Assembly: GCA_963747535.1 (NCBI GenBank)
Contig: CAVVFX010000004.1
Coordinates: 124,001 to 188,000, forward strand
Origin: CAVVFX01 sp963747535
GTDB lineage: Bacteria; Acidobacteriota; Terriglobia; Bryobacterales; Bryobacteraceae
DNA length: 64,000 nucleotides
Direction of reading: 5' to 3'
Part shown: positions 16,575 through 25,449 of the stretch, one piece after another
Layout of the letters: every line of letters begins with the position of its first letter
Position numbering within the stretch: the first letter of the stretch is position 1
Notes under the pieces: generated by a model
What the model saw: only the letters and a program-made list of their open reading frames with translations
Databases searched by the model: none
Told to the model about the DNA's origin: nothing
Program-made: the position numbers and the translations under genes

Positions 16575-17798
16575 ATGACCCAAACCGCTGTTCTGCAAGC
16601 CGGCAGCGAGCAGACATCCGATCAGAATGCGATTCGTGCGTTTCAAGTGGATGTTCCGGAGGGGGAACTCACCGAGTTGCGGAGGCGTATCAACGCCACA
16701 AAGTGGCCTGAGCGGGAAACGGTTACAGATGCTTCCCAGGGAGTGCAGCTCGCGACGATGCAGGCGCTGGCGCGCTATTGGGCGACCGAGTATGACTGGC
16801 GCAAAATCGAGGCGAAACTAAACGCTCTGCCGCAATTCATGACCGAGATCGACGGGCTTGACATTCATTTCATTCACGTCCGTTCCAGACACGAAAATGC
16901 TCTGCCGCTGATCGTGACACACGGGTGGCCCGGCTCGATTATTGAACAGATGAAGATCATCGATCCGCTGACCAATCCGACCGCGCACGGCGGGAGAGCA
17001 TCCGACGCGTTCGATGTCGTGATTCCGTCGATGCCCGGCTACGGTTTTTCCGGCAGACCGGCCACGACCGGATGGAATCCCGCCCATATCGCGCGTGCTT
17101 GGACCGTGCTGATGAAGCGCCTGGGATACACCAAATTCGTCGCGCAGGGCGGTGATTGGGGTTCGGTCATCACGGAACTGATGGGCGTCGAAGCGCCTCC
17201 CGAACTGCTCGGCATTCACATCAACATGCCTGGCGCGGTCCCGCCTGAAATTGACAAGGCGGCATCCACCGGTGCTCCAATGCCAGATGGTCTCTCACCC
17301 GAGGAAAAACTCGCTTTCGAGCGGCTGCAATTCGTCTACAGCAAGGGCGTCGCCTATGGCCACCAGATGGGGTTGCGACCGCAGACTTTGTACGGAATTG
17401 CGGATTCCCCCGTCGGCCTGGCCGCCTATTATCTGGACCACGATGCGTGGAGCTACGCGCTGATCTCACGTGCCTTTGCCGGAGGCAGCGAAGGCCTCAC
17501 CCGGGACGATGTCCTCGACAACATCACGATCGCCTGGTTGACGAACACTGCGATTTCCGGAGCGCGCCTCTACTGGGAAAACAAACTCGGGTACTTCAGC
17601 GTCAAAGGCGTTTCCGTCCCGGTTGCCGTAAGCTCCTTTCCGGACGAGATCGACCTGTGCCCGCGCAGTTGGGCGGAGCGGGCGTATCCCAAACTGATCC
17701 ATTACAACAAGCTCTCCAAGGGCGGTCACTTCGCAGCCTGGGAACAGCCGAAGCTCTTTTCTGAAGAGGTCCGCGCGAGCTTCAGATCGCTGCGGTAG
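16575..17798 (+). CDS. Epoxide hydrolase (microsomal type, cytoplasmic)
   Basis: A 407-residue alpha/beta hydrolase with an N-terminal EHN domain (FQVDVPEGELTELRRRINAT). Oxyanion motif HGWPGS at about 115, nucleophile Asp in AQGGDWGS at about 195, and catalytic His in KGGHFAAWEQP near 385 fit the EphA/juvenile-hormone epoxide hydrolase family, which opens epoxides to diols through an Asp-ester intermediate. ATG at 16575 follows AAGGA; the frame is open further upstream but lacks homology. A second, close paralogue with a Tat signal is encoded at 25450. It heads a plus-strand set with an enoyl-CoA hydratase and an RND pump, suggesting handling of hydrophobic or epoxidised compounds. Confidence 0.92.
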   Translation: MTQTAVLQAGSEQTSDQNAIRAFQVDVPEGELTELRRRINATKWPERETVTDASQGVQLATMQALARYWATEYDWRKIEAKLNALPQFMTEIDGLDIHFIHVRSRHENALPLIVTHGWPGSIIEQMKIIDPLTNPTAHGGRASDAFDVVIPSMPGYGFSGRPATTGWNPAHIARAWTVLMKRLGYTKFVAQGGDWGSVITELMGVEAPPELLGIHINMPGAVPPEIDKAASTGAPMPDGLSPEEKLAFERLQFVYSKGVAYGHQMGLRPQTLYGIADSPVGLAAYYLDHDAWSYALISRAFAGGSEGLTRDDVLDNITIAWLTNTAISGARLYWENKLGYFSVKGVSVPVAVSSFPDEIDLCPRSWAERAYPKLIHYNKLSKGGHFAAWEQPKLFSEEVRASFRSLR

Positions 17799-17827
17799 GG
17801 TTTTCACGAGAGAGGAGAAAATACGCC

Positions 17828-18670
17828 ATGCCTAACCATTCGCAGTTCAACATCGACCGCTTCAATCCGGGCCTATGGACGATCACCTTCAGCAACCCGC
17901 CGATCAACATATTTGTTCCCGAGACGATCGTCGAAGCGGGAGCCCTAATGACCGACCTCGAGGCGGACAAGTCCGTGAAGGTCGTAGTGTTCCAGTCGGC
18001 GAATCCCGATTTTTTCATCGCCCATCTCGACGTAGCCAAGGCAGCGGAACGGCCAGAGGCGCTGGGCCTTTGGCGCGATTTTGTGCTGCGCCTCTCGTCC
18101 ACGCCAGTCGTGAGCATCGCTAAAATTCGCGGCCGCACACGCGGCATCGGTAATGAGTTCGTGCTGGCCTGCGATATGCGCTTCGCCAGCCGGCAAAGCG
18201 CCGTGTTCGGCCAACCCGAGGTTGGCGTCGGACTGGTCCCGGGGGGCGGCGCGCTGGAATGGCTCCCGCGTTTGGTCGGCCGCTCTCGCGCGCTTGAGAT
18301 CGTGCTCAGCGCCGACGATTTCGATGCTGACGTCGCCGAGCGCTATGGCTGGGTGAACCGCACGCTGGATGATGTCGACCTCGATTTATTTGTCGATACG
18401 CTCGTCCGGCGCCTGGCTTCGTTCGACCGTGAAACGATAGGCGCGGCGAAGGCCCAGATCAATCGGTTCGGGACGCCGACGGCTACCGAGCTTCAGTCGA
18501 GCAACGACCTGATCTTCCCACTGCTGGCCTTGCCAGATGCGCAGGCGCGCCGTCCCAAGCTCCGTGGTATCGGTTACGGCGTTCCCAGCGACTTCGAATT
18601 GAACTTCGGCCGGTACCTCCCTGCGTTCGGGCGGACGGCCGACGGTGACACCGATAAGCGGCCCGCCTGA
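17828..18670 (+). CDS. Enoyl-CoA hydratase/isomerase family protein
   Basis: A 280-residue crotonase-fold protein. FNPGLWTITFSNPPINIFVP is the N-terminal strand pair. IRGRTRGIGNEFVLACDMRF carries the second oxyanion-hole Gly (RGIGNE), although the first conserved 'AG.D' segment reads FIAHLDVAKA. QPEVGVGLVPGGGA holds the position of a catalytic acidic residue (E). Members with the 'RGRxRGxGNE' version are often annotated as hydratase/isomerase but have unproven substrates. GAGGAG precedes ATG 17828. It is 30 bp after the epoxide hydrolase stop, so the two are likely co-transcribed. Confidence 0.85.
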   Translation: MPNHSQFNIDRFNPGLWTITFSNPPINIFVPETIVEAGALMTDLEADKSVKVVVFQSANPDFFIAHLDVAKAAERPEALGLWRDFVLRLSSTPVVSIAKIRGRTRGIGNEFVLACDMRFASRQSAVFGQPEVGVGLVPGGGALEWLPRLVGRSRALEIVLSADDFDADVAERYGWVNRTLDDVDLDLFVDTLVRRLASFDRETIGAAKAQINRFGTPTATELQSSNDLIFPLLALPDAQARRPKLRGIGYGVPSDFELNFGRYLPAFGRTADGDTDKRPA

Positions 18671-18904
18671 TCGGCGCCCTGGATTTCTGAACTTGGCACG
18701 CCGCGACCCAGGTGCGAACTTTGGCGGATGCAGAGGGCGTTCGCATCACCGCGACACTTCGCCAGACGAACGGGCGGGAAGAGCTGGCGTGGGCGCTTTT
18801 GACGAAGGGCCGGAGTTTAGCCCGATGCCGAGCATACCCGGCGATTCGGCTTGAGCTCTTTTCGTAGATCAAACGAACAGTAAGTAGGTAAGGAGAACCG
18901 TCGC

Positions 18905-21900
18905 ATGTGGATCATTAAAGTGGCGCTGAACAGGCCATACACGTTCATCGTTCTGGCGCTGCTTATTCTGCTGGTAAGTCCGGTTGTGATTTCGCGGACA
19001 CCGGCCGACATCTTTCCCAACATCAACATTCCGGTGATTGCCGTCTCGTGGACGTACACGGGACTAAACCCGGAGGAGATGGAAGGTCGCATCACGTCGG
19101 TTTACGAACGCCTCCTGACCACACTCGTCGACAACATCGAGCACATTGAATCCACTACGGTGAACGGTACCAGTGTGGTGAAGATATTCCTGCAGCCGAA
19201 CGCCAGCGTCGACACCGCGAACGCGGAGGTGACAGCGGCGTCCCAGACCATTCTTCGCCTGCTTCCAGCGGGCTCTCAGCCGCCGCTGATTATCAATTAC
19301 AGCGCGTCGAGTGTGCCCATCCTCCAACTCGCGCTGTCGGGCAAAGGACTCACGGAACCTCAACTGAACGATCTCGCACTGAACTTTCTGCGCACGCAGC
19401 TGGTGACCGTGCCGGGCGCGGCTGTTCCCTACCCTTATGGCGGAAAGCAGCGGCAGGTGATGGTTTCGCTAAATCCTCAATTGCTGCAGTCAAAGGGGCT
19501 GTCGCCGTCGGACATCGTGTCAGCGGTGAATTTACAGAATATTGTGCTGCCGTCGGGCACAGCCAAGATTGACAAGTTCGAATATGATGTCGATCTCAAC
19601 GCGGCGCCACATAAGGTTTCCGAGCTGAACGATCTGCCGTTGAAAGTGGTCAATGGCGCGACTGTTTATATTCGCGATGTGGCGCAGGTCAGCGACGGGT
19701 TCGCGCCGCAGACCAATATTGTACGGCAGGACGGACACCGCAGCGCGCTGGTCACGGTGCTGAAAGCCGGTAACGCATCGACCATCGATGTGGTGAACGG
19801 CGTGCGCAAGCTCCTGCCACGAGTCGAGACGACGCTGCCTCCGCAGCTGAAGATTCAGCCGCTCGGCGATCAATCCATCTTTGTACGCGCGGCGGTCAGC
19901 GGCGTCATTCGCGAAGCGGTGATCGCGGCGTGCCTCACCGGAGTAATGATTCTGATCTTTCTCGGAAGCTGGCGCAGCACGCTGATCATCGCAGCGTCGA
20001 TTCCGCTTTCTATTCTCACCTCCGTGATTGTTCTGGGATTCCTGGGAGAAACGATTAATGTAATGACGCTAGGCGGGCTGGCCCTCGCGGTCGGAATCCT
20101 GGTAGATGACGCCACGGTCACGATTGAAAACATCGAGCGCTACCTCGAGCAGGGTTCCGATCTGAAAGAGGCCATTATCGAAGGCGCAGGGCAGATCGCG
20201 GTTCCCGCTATAGTCTCGACCTTGTGCATCTGCATCGTTTTCCTGCCCATGTTTTTCCTGTCCGGCGTAGCGCGTTATCTGTTCGTGCCACTGGCTGAGT
20301 CGGTGGTCTTCGCGATGATCGCGTCCTACATCCTCTCGCGGACGCTGGTCCCGACGCTCGCGATGTATCTTCTCAAAGCGAAAGATTCCACCGGAGAATC
20401 GCGCAATCTGTTCGTCTGGTTTCAGCGCGGCTTCGAACGTGGGTTTGAACAGCTGCGCCTCGCCTATCAGCTGATGCTGACCACACTGGTCTGCCGGCGA
20501 TACGCGTTCGTGCCGGTATTTCTGGGCCTGTGCGCGGCGGCTTTCATTCTCGTGCCATGGCTTGGCCAGGACTTCTTTCCGAGCACGGACAGCGGACAGT
20601 TCATTCTGCATATGCGCGCCAAGACCGGAACTCGCATTGAGGAAACCGCAAAACTCGCCGATCTGGTCGAGAACTCGATTCGTCGCGAGATCCCTCGCAA
20701 CGAAGTCAAGAACATCCTTGATAACATCGGCCTGCCATACAGCCAGCTGAACTACATGCGGTCGACTTCGGGCCTGATAGGCGCGGCCGACGCCGATGTT
20801 TTCGTATCGCTCAATGAGCGTCACCATCCCACAGCGAACTACGTTCGCGATCTCCGCAGGAAGCTGCCGGCTGAGTTTCCCGGCGCCACGTTCTATCTGC
20901 TGCCCGCCGATATCACAACGCAGATTCTGAACTTCGGAGTGCCCGCTCCGGTCGACATTCAGATCGACGGTGCGGATGTCGAAACTAACCGCGCCGTAGC
21001 AGACCGGATGCTGGAGCAGATTCGGCACGTTCCCGGCATAACCGACGCTCGGCTGCAGCAGGCTTTCGATTACCCGAAGTTTCACATCGACGTCGATCGC
21101 ACCAAGGCTGCGGAGGGCGGCTACACCCCGCGTGATGTCGCGAACAGCCTTCTGGTCTCGCTCAGCGGCAGTTTCCAAACTACGCCGACCTTCTTCCTCA
21201 ACTGGCAAAACGGCGTGAATTACAACCTGGTGGAACAGACGCCGCAGTACGCGATTCAGTCTCTTCAGGATCTGCAGAACATCCCGATTACATCCACCGC
21301 CGCTACTCACCCCGAGATTCTGGCGGATGTTGCATCGATCACGCGCTCGAACGAAATGGAGGTTCTGAATCACTACAACATCCGGCGCGTGGTGGATATC
21401 TATGCCTCGGTGCAGGATCGTGACCTCGGCGGCGCCGGACGCGACATTCAGCGCATTGTGGACAGCAACCGGCATCTGCTGCCGCGCGGCAGCTTCGTGA
21501 CCATACGAGGACAGCTGGACACCATGCGGACATCCTATATCGGCCTGCTGGCGGGTCTCGGCTTCGCCATTGTTTTGATTTATCTGCTGATCGTCGTGAA
21601 TTTTCAATCGTGGCTTGACCCATTCGTGATTATCACCGCGCTTCCGGCGGCCTTGGCCGGCATCGTGCTGTTTCTGTTTTTCACGAAGACCACGGTCAGC
21701 GTTCCGGCGCTGATGGGATCGATCATGTGCATGGGCGTGGCGACGGCAAACAGCATTCTTGTAGTTGCTTTCGCGCGGGAACGGCTGTCGCAGCTCAAAA
21801 CGGCAGGGTCTCCCGATCGGCTGGAGACGCTGCCGCAGGTGAAACTGGTTGACCACTGCTGCAAGGGTTCGGCTACAGTGCGTCCTGACGCGCTCCAGGC

Positions 21901-22168
21901 CGCAATCGAGGCAGGTTATACACGTTTTCGTCCTGTGCTGATGACGGCGCTGGCAATGATCATCGGCATGATTCCGATGGCGATCGGGCTGGGAGACGGC
22001 GGCGAACAGAACGCACCGCTCGGCCGGGCCGTAATCGGCGGTCTGATGTGCGCGACGGTGGCGACGCTGGTATTTGTGCCATCGGTTTTCGCAATTGTCC
22101 ACGGATCAACGAAGAACGAGGACTCGCCCGTTGCGGAAGAGGGCTCACTGCAGGGGAGGGAATCATAA
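18905..22168 (+). CDS. RND efflux permease (HAE1/AcrB-like)
   Basis: A 1087-residue inner-membrane proton-driven pump subunit. The standard RND layout is visible: TM1 at residues 10-30, periplasmic PN/PC domains with the duplicated repeat, TM2-6 at about 330-540 including GGLALAVGILVDDATVTIEN with the proton-relay aspartates, and the second half with TM8-12 ending GRAVIGGLMCATVATLVFVP. About 25 extra residues (SPDRLETLPQVKLVDHCCKG and neighbours) interrupt the second cytoplasmic loop before the 'F/RPVLMTALAMIIGMIP' motif. GGAG lies before ATG 18905. Its stop overlaps the adaptor start (TAATG), so they are coupled. Confidence 0.95.
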   Translation: MWIIKVALNRPYTFIVLALLILLVSPVVISRTPADIFPNINIPVIAVSWTYTGLNPEEMEGRITSVYERLLTTLVDNIEHIESTTVNGTSVVKIFLQPNASVDTANAEVTAASQTILRLLPAGSQPPLIINYSASSVPILQLALSGKGLTEPQLNDLALNFLRTQLVTVPGAAVPYPYGGKQRQVMVSLNPQLLQSKGLSPSDIVSAVNLQNIVLPSGTAKIDKFEYDVDLNAAPHKVSELNDLPLKVVNGATVYIRDVAQVSDGFAPQTNIVRQDGHRSALVTVLKAGNASTIDVVNGVRKLLPRVETTLPPQLKIQPLGDQSIFVRAAVSGVIREAVIAACLTGVMILIFLGSWRSTLIIAASIPLSILTSVIVLGFLGETINVMTLGGLALAVGILVDDATVTIENIERYLEQGSDLKEAIIEGAGQIAVPAIVSTLCICIVFLPMFFLSGVARYLFVPLAESVVFAMIASYILSRTLVPTLAMYLLKAKDSTGESRNLFVWFQRGFERGFEQLRLAYQLMLTTLVCRRYAFVPVFLGLCAAAFILVPWLGQDFFPSTDSGQFILHMRAKTGTRIEETAKLADLVENSIRREIPRNEVKNILDNIGLPYSQLNYMRSTSGLIGAADADVFVSLNERHHPTANYVRDLRRKLPAEFPGATFYLLPADITTQILNFGVPAPVDIQIDGADVETNRAVADRMLEQIRHVPGITDARLQQAFDYPKFHIDVDRTKAAEGGYTPRDVANSLLVSLSGSFQTTPTFFLNWQNGVNYNLVEQTPQYAIQSLQDLQNIPITSTAATHPEILADVASITRSNEMEVLNHYNIRRVVDIYASVQDRDLGGAGRDIQRIVDSNRHLLPRGSFVTIRGQLDTMRTSYIGLLAGLGFAIVLIYLLIVVNFQSWLDPFVIITALPAALAGIVLFLFFTKTTVSVPALMGSIMCMGVATANSILVVAFARERLSQLKTAGSPDRLETLPQVKLVDHCCKGSATVRPDALQAAIEAGYTRFRPVLMTALAMIIGMIPMAIGLGDGGEQNAPLGRAVIGGLMCATVATLVFVPSVFAIVHGSTKNEDSPVAEEGSLQGRES

Positions 22169-23352
22169 TGACAATACAGGAAACCACAAAGGCTGAGACA
22201 CAGCGGCGCGCACCACGGGCGCGGCTGCTCGTCCCGACCATATTCGTTTTGGCGGCCGCGGGCGGACTGGGATACGGAATCCGCAGCGGCATCGCGCAAC
22301 GCGTGACCACAGGCAAAGAGTTGGCGCAGGCGACCGACGAAGCCGCCACGCCGGCCGTCAACGTTACGCATCCGGCGCCCGCCGCGCCGCTGCAGGAGAT
22401 CGTGCTGCCAGGAAACACCCAAGCATTCACCGATTCCCCGATCTACGCACGCACCAACGGTTATCTGACGCACTGGTATTATGATATCGGCGCGCGGGTG
22501 AAGAAGGGCGATCTGCTGGCTGAGATCGAAACACCGGAAATCGATCAGCAGTTGCAGCAGGCGCAGTCGCAGCTCGAGACGGCACGGGCCAATCACGATC
22601 TGGCGAAGATCACTTCAGACCGATGGCAGTTCCTGCTGAAAAGCAATTCCGTTTCGAAGCAGGAAACCGATCAGGCTGTTGCCAATCAGGCCGCGCAGAA
22701 AGCCGTGGTCGATTCCAATTCCGCCAACGTACGGCGCCTGGAGCAACTCCAGGCGTTCGAAAAAGTGTACGCGCCGTTCGACGGAGTGATCACGGCGCGC
22801 AGCACCGATATTGGGGCGCTCATAGACGCGGGTTCATCTGCCCAAAGTAAAGAGCTGTTTCACATGGCGGCAATTTCGACCTTGCGTGTTTTCGTGCCGG
22901 TCCCCGAGGTTTACTCGAATGCCCCGCGGCCCGGAGCGGCGGCGACTCTTACGCTCGACGAATATCCGGGACGCGTGTTTCGTGGCACGCTGGTTCGCGA
23001 TTCGAGCGCAATCGATCCCGCGTCGCGTACGCTCCTGGTGGAAGTGGATGTGTCGAATCCCGACGGTCTGCTTTTGCCGGGGGCGTACGTTTCGGTTCAC
23101 CTGAAGCTGCCGGCGACGATTCGATCGGTGACTATCCCTGCCAACACGCTGCTGTTTCGGCGTGAGGGCCTGCGCGTCGGCTTGGTACGCGACGGCCGCA
23201 CGAATCTGGTTCCGGTTGCGATCGGCCGCGATTATGGAGCCAACGTCGAGGTCGTTTCCGGCCTTCAGGCGGCGGATTCGATCATCCTCGATCCTTCGGA
23301 TTCGCTGGAGAACGGATCCCCTGTTCACGTGCAGCAGGGAGGTGAGCGATGA
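22168..23352 (+). CDS. RND efflux periplasmic adaptor (HlyD/MFP family)
   Basis: A 394-residue membrane-fusion protein bridging the pump and outer-membrane channel. It has one N-terminal membrane anchor (RLLVPTIFVLAAAGGLGYGI), then a barrel/lipoyl part (RTNGYLTHWYYDIGARVKKGDLLAEIETPEID), a coiled-coil hairpin at about 130-190, the second lipoyl half (KVYAPFDGVITARSTDIGALI), and C-terminal beta-barrel and membrane-proximal domains. ATG 22168 shares its first base with the permease stop; the longer frame upstream is inside the permease gene. It overlaps the channel gene by 4 bp (ATGA). Confidence 0.93.
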   Translation: MTIQETTKAETQRRAPRARLLVPTIFVLAAAGGLGYGIRSGIAQRVTTGKELAQATDEAATPAVNVTHPAPAAPLQEIVLPGNTQAFTDSPIYARTNGYLTHWYYDIGARVKKGDLLAEIETPEIDQQLQQAQSQLETARANHDLAKITSDRWQFLLKSNSVSKQETDQAVANQAAQKAVVDSNSANVRRLEQLQAFEKVYAPFDGVITARSTDIGALIDAGSSAQSKELFHMAAISTLRVFVPVPEVYSNAPRPGAAATLTLDEYPGRVFRGTLVRDSSAIDPASRTLLVEVDVSNPDGLLLPGAYVSVHLKLPATIRSVTIPANTLLFRREGLRVGLVRDGRTNLVPVAIGRDYGANVEVVSGLQAADSIILDPSDSLENGSPVHVQQGGER

Positions 23353-24824
23353 CGAAGCGCCCGATGACCAAAGGATGGATCCCTGGAATTGTATCCGCCC
23401 TGCTGATCTCCGGCTGCACTGTTGGTCCAAAGTATGCGAGACCTATCGTGCCCGTCCCGGCCGTATTCAAGGAAGCGCCTCCGGATAGCTTCAAGGAAAC
23501 GAAAGAGTGGAAAACCGCTCAACCCGGAGTACCATCGCTTCCGCCGAAATGGTGGGAGACGTTCGGCGATGGGCAGCTGACTGCACTGGAAGAGCAGGCG
23601 GCCGCCGGCAACCAGGACCTGAAGATTGCTGAAGCGCGTTTCCGTGAGGCTCGCGGCATGATCCGCTTCAACCGCGCCTCGGAGTTTCCTACAATTTCGA
23701 CGAACCCCAGCCTTGCCTCGATCCGCGATTCACAGAATCAGCCTTACTTTCCCCTGCGGACCAGTGCAACCGGTCAGTTCGTGCTGTCCTTCGATCTTTC
23801 GTATGAAGTGGACTTCTGGGGGCGTGTACGCCGCACTGTGAATGCCGCGCGTGAGGAAGCTCAGGCGACGTCTGCCGACCTCGCAACCGCGACCCTGACC
23901 ATTCAGGCCGAACTTGCATACGATTACTTCGAACTGCGCGCTGCCGATGCGCAGAAGCAGTTGCTGGTGGACACGGTCAAGGCCTACAATAACGCGCTCG
24001 CACTTACGGAAAACCGCTTCGAGGGCGGCGCCTCACCGAAGTCCGATGTCGCGCAGGCTCAGACACAGCTGGACACCACGGCGGCGCAGGAAACGGATAT
24101 CGATGTGGATCGCGCTCAGTACGAGCACGCGATTGCGGTTCTACTCGGCAAACCGCCGGCGGAGTTCAGTCTTGCGGCCGAGTCGTTGCGCGCCCAACCC
24201 CCGGTCATTCCGGTTGGATTGCCCTCACAGCTGCTCGAACGCAGGCCCGATATAGCCGCCGCTGAAAGACGAATCGAGGAAGCGAACGAACAGATCGGAA
24301 TCGCGCGCGCCGCATTCTTTCCCACCGTGACGCTGGGCGCGACCGGCGGGTTCGGGGGTACCTCGATTCTCAACTGGCTGAACTGGCCAAGCCGCTTCTG
24401 GGCAGTGGGACCCTCGCTGGCGGAAACCCTGTTTGACGCGGGCCGCCGCGGCGCCGGTTCCGATGTTGCGATTGCCGGTTACGATGCCGCGGTGGCGACT
24501 TATCGGCAAACCGCGTTGACTGCGTTTCAGCAGGTGGAAGACAATCTGGCTGCTCTGCGGGTTCTGGAGAACGAAGAAAAGCAGCAGCGCGACGCCGTTG
24601 CCTCCGCCGAGGAATCGGTCCAGCTTTTTACGAACCGGTATCAAGGTGGTGTCGACAACTATCTTCAGGTCATCACGGCGCAGACGACCGCGCTGACAAA
24701 CGAACGTTACGAGATCGATATCCAGCGCAGGCGTATGGACGCGAGCGTGTTGCTTATCAAAGCCCTCGGCGGAGGCTGGAACATCAACAGCATGCCGAGT
24801 CTGCCTTCGCTGAAGAAAGGTTAA
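23349..24824 (+). CDS. Outer-membrane efflux lipoprotein (NodT/OprM family)
   Basis: A 491-residue TolC-like channel. The signal peptide ends in a lipobox (LLISGC), so it is lipid-anchored, followed by the family opening TVGPKYARP. Two outer-membrane-efflux repeats are present, each with the long helices and a beta pair (FDLSYEVDFWGRVRRTVNAA; later FWAVGPSLAETLFDAGRRGA). ATG 23349 overlaps the adaptor stop in ATGA, showing translational coupling of the whole tripartite pump. It is the last gene of the RND operon; a cytochrome c gene follows after 49 bp. Confidence 0.94.
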   Translation: MTKRPMTKGWIPGIVSALLISGCTVGPKYARPIVPVPAVFKEAPPDSFKETKEWKTAQPGVPSLPPKWWETFGDGQLTALEEQAAAGNQDLKIAEARFREARGMIRFNRASEFPTISTNPSLASIRDSQNQPYFPLRTSATGQFVLSFDLSYEVDFWGRVRRTVNAAREEAQATSADLATATLTIQAELAYDYFELRAADAQKQLLVDTVKAYNNALALTENRFEGGASPKSDVAQAQTQLDTTAAQETDIDVDRAQYEHAIAVLLGKPPAEFSLAAESLRAQPPVIPVGLPSQLLERRPDIAAAERRIEEANEQIGIARAAFFPTVTLGATGGFGGTSILNWLNWPSRFWAVGPSLAETLFDAGRRGAGSDVAIAGYDAAVATYRQTALTAFQQVEDNLAALRVLENEEKQQRDAVASAEESVQLFTNRYQGGVDNYLQVITAQTTALTNERYEIDIQRRRMDASVLLIKALGGGWNINSMPSLPSLKKG

Positions 24825-24873
24825 GGAAGTCATTCGTGGTAAGTCGTGCCGGCTCGGCACAGGAGAGATAGAC

Positions 24874-25413
24874 ATGAAACACTGGAAAGCAGTTTCGCTC
24901 ATTCTGTTGGCTCTTGCGGTTGCAACCGCGGGATACGGCTTCATTCTCGTGCGACGAGGCTTCAGCGCACTGGCGACGCCCTCAGCGATTGAGGAGTTCG
25001 CGGCCACAACGGCACGCAAAATAGCCGTTCCATCTGCGTCTCGCCAACTTCGCAATCCCATCACGCCTTCAACGGAGAACATTCGGGGAGGCATGGAGCA
25101 TTTCTCCTATCATTGCGCCCCGTGCCATTCGAATGACGGAGGGGGCCACACGGTATTCGGCAAGGGCCTTTATCCGAAACCGCCCGACTTGCGCGCGGCC
25201 GGGACGCAGAACAAGAGCGATGGCGAGCTCTACTACACCATTGAAAATGGAGTTCGTTTGAGCGGCATGCCAGCCTTCAGCGGAACGCACACTGTCCCGC
25301 AAACCTGGCGCCTGGTTTTGTTCATCCGGCACTTGCCTCAGATTACGCCCGAGGAACTCAATGAGATGAAGGGGTGGGACCAGAAGAGTGAGGCAAATCC
25401 AGAGCATTTCTAG
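24874..25413 (+). CDS. Membrane-anchored cytochrome c
   Basis: A 179-residue monoheme cytochrome c. The N-terminal hydrophobic segment (residues 6-25) is a signal anchor. Heme attaches at CAPCH (about residue 85), and the axial Met is in LSGMPAFSGTH. The C-terminus TWRLVLFIRHLPQITPEEL is the usual last helix of class I cytochromes c. GGAG lies nine bases before ATG 24874. It lies between the RND pump and the Tat-exported epoxide hydrolase, so a periplasmic electron-transfer role linked to those genes is possible, but the partner is not evident. Confidence 0.88.
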   Translation: MKHWKAVSLILLALAVATAGYGFILVRRGFSALATPSAIEEFAATTARKIAVPSASRQLRNPITPSTENIRGGMEHFSYHCAPCHSNDGGGHTVFGKGLYPKPPDLRAAGTQNKSDGELYYTIENGVRLSGMPAFSGTHTVPQTWRLVLFIRHLPQITPEELNEMKGWDQKSEANPEHF

Positions 25414-25449
25414 AGGGCGGAGAAACAGCATGAAAGAAAGGAGCACCCG

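Noticed and set aside
20069..22102. Open frame of 677 codons on the minus strand
   Set aside because: It lies wholly antisense to the RND permease; its protein is rich in His, Arg and Gln without any domain, as expected for a shadow frame of a GC-rich gene.
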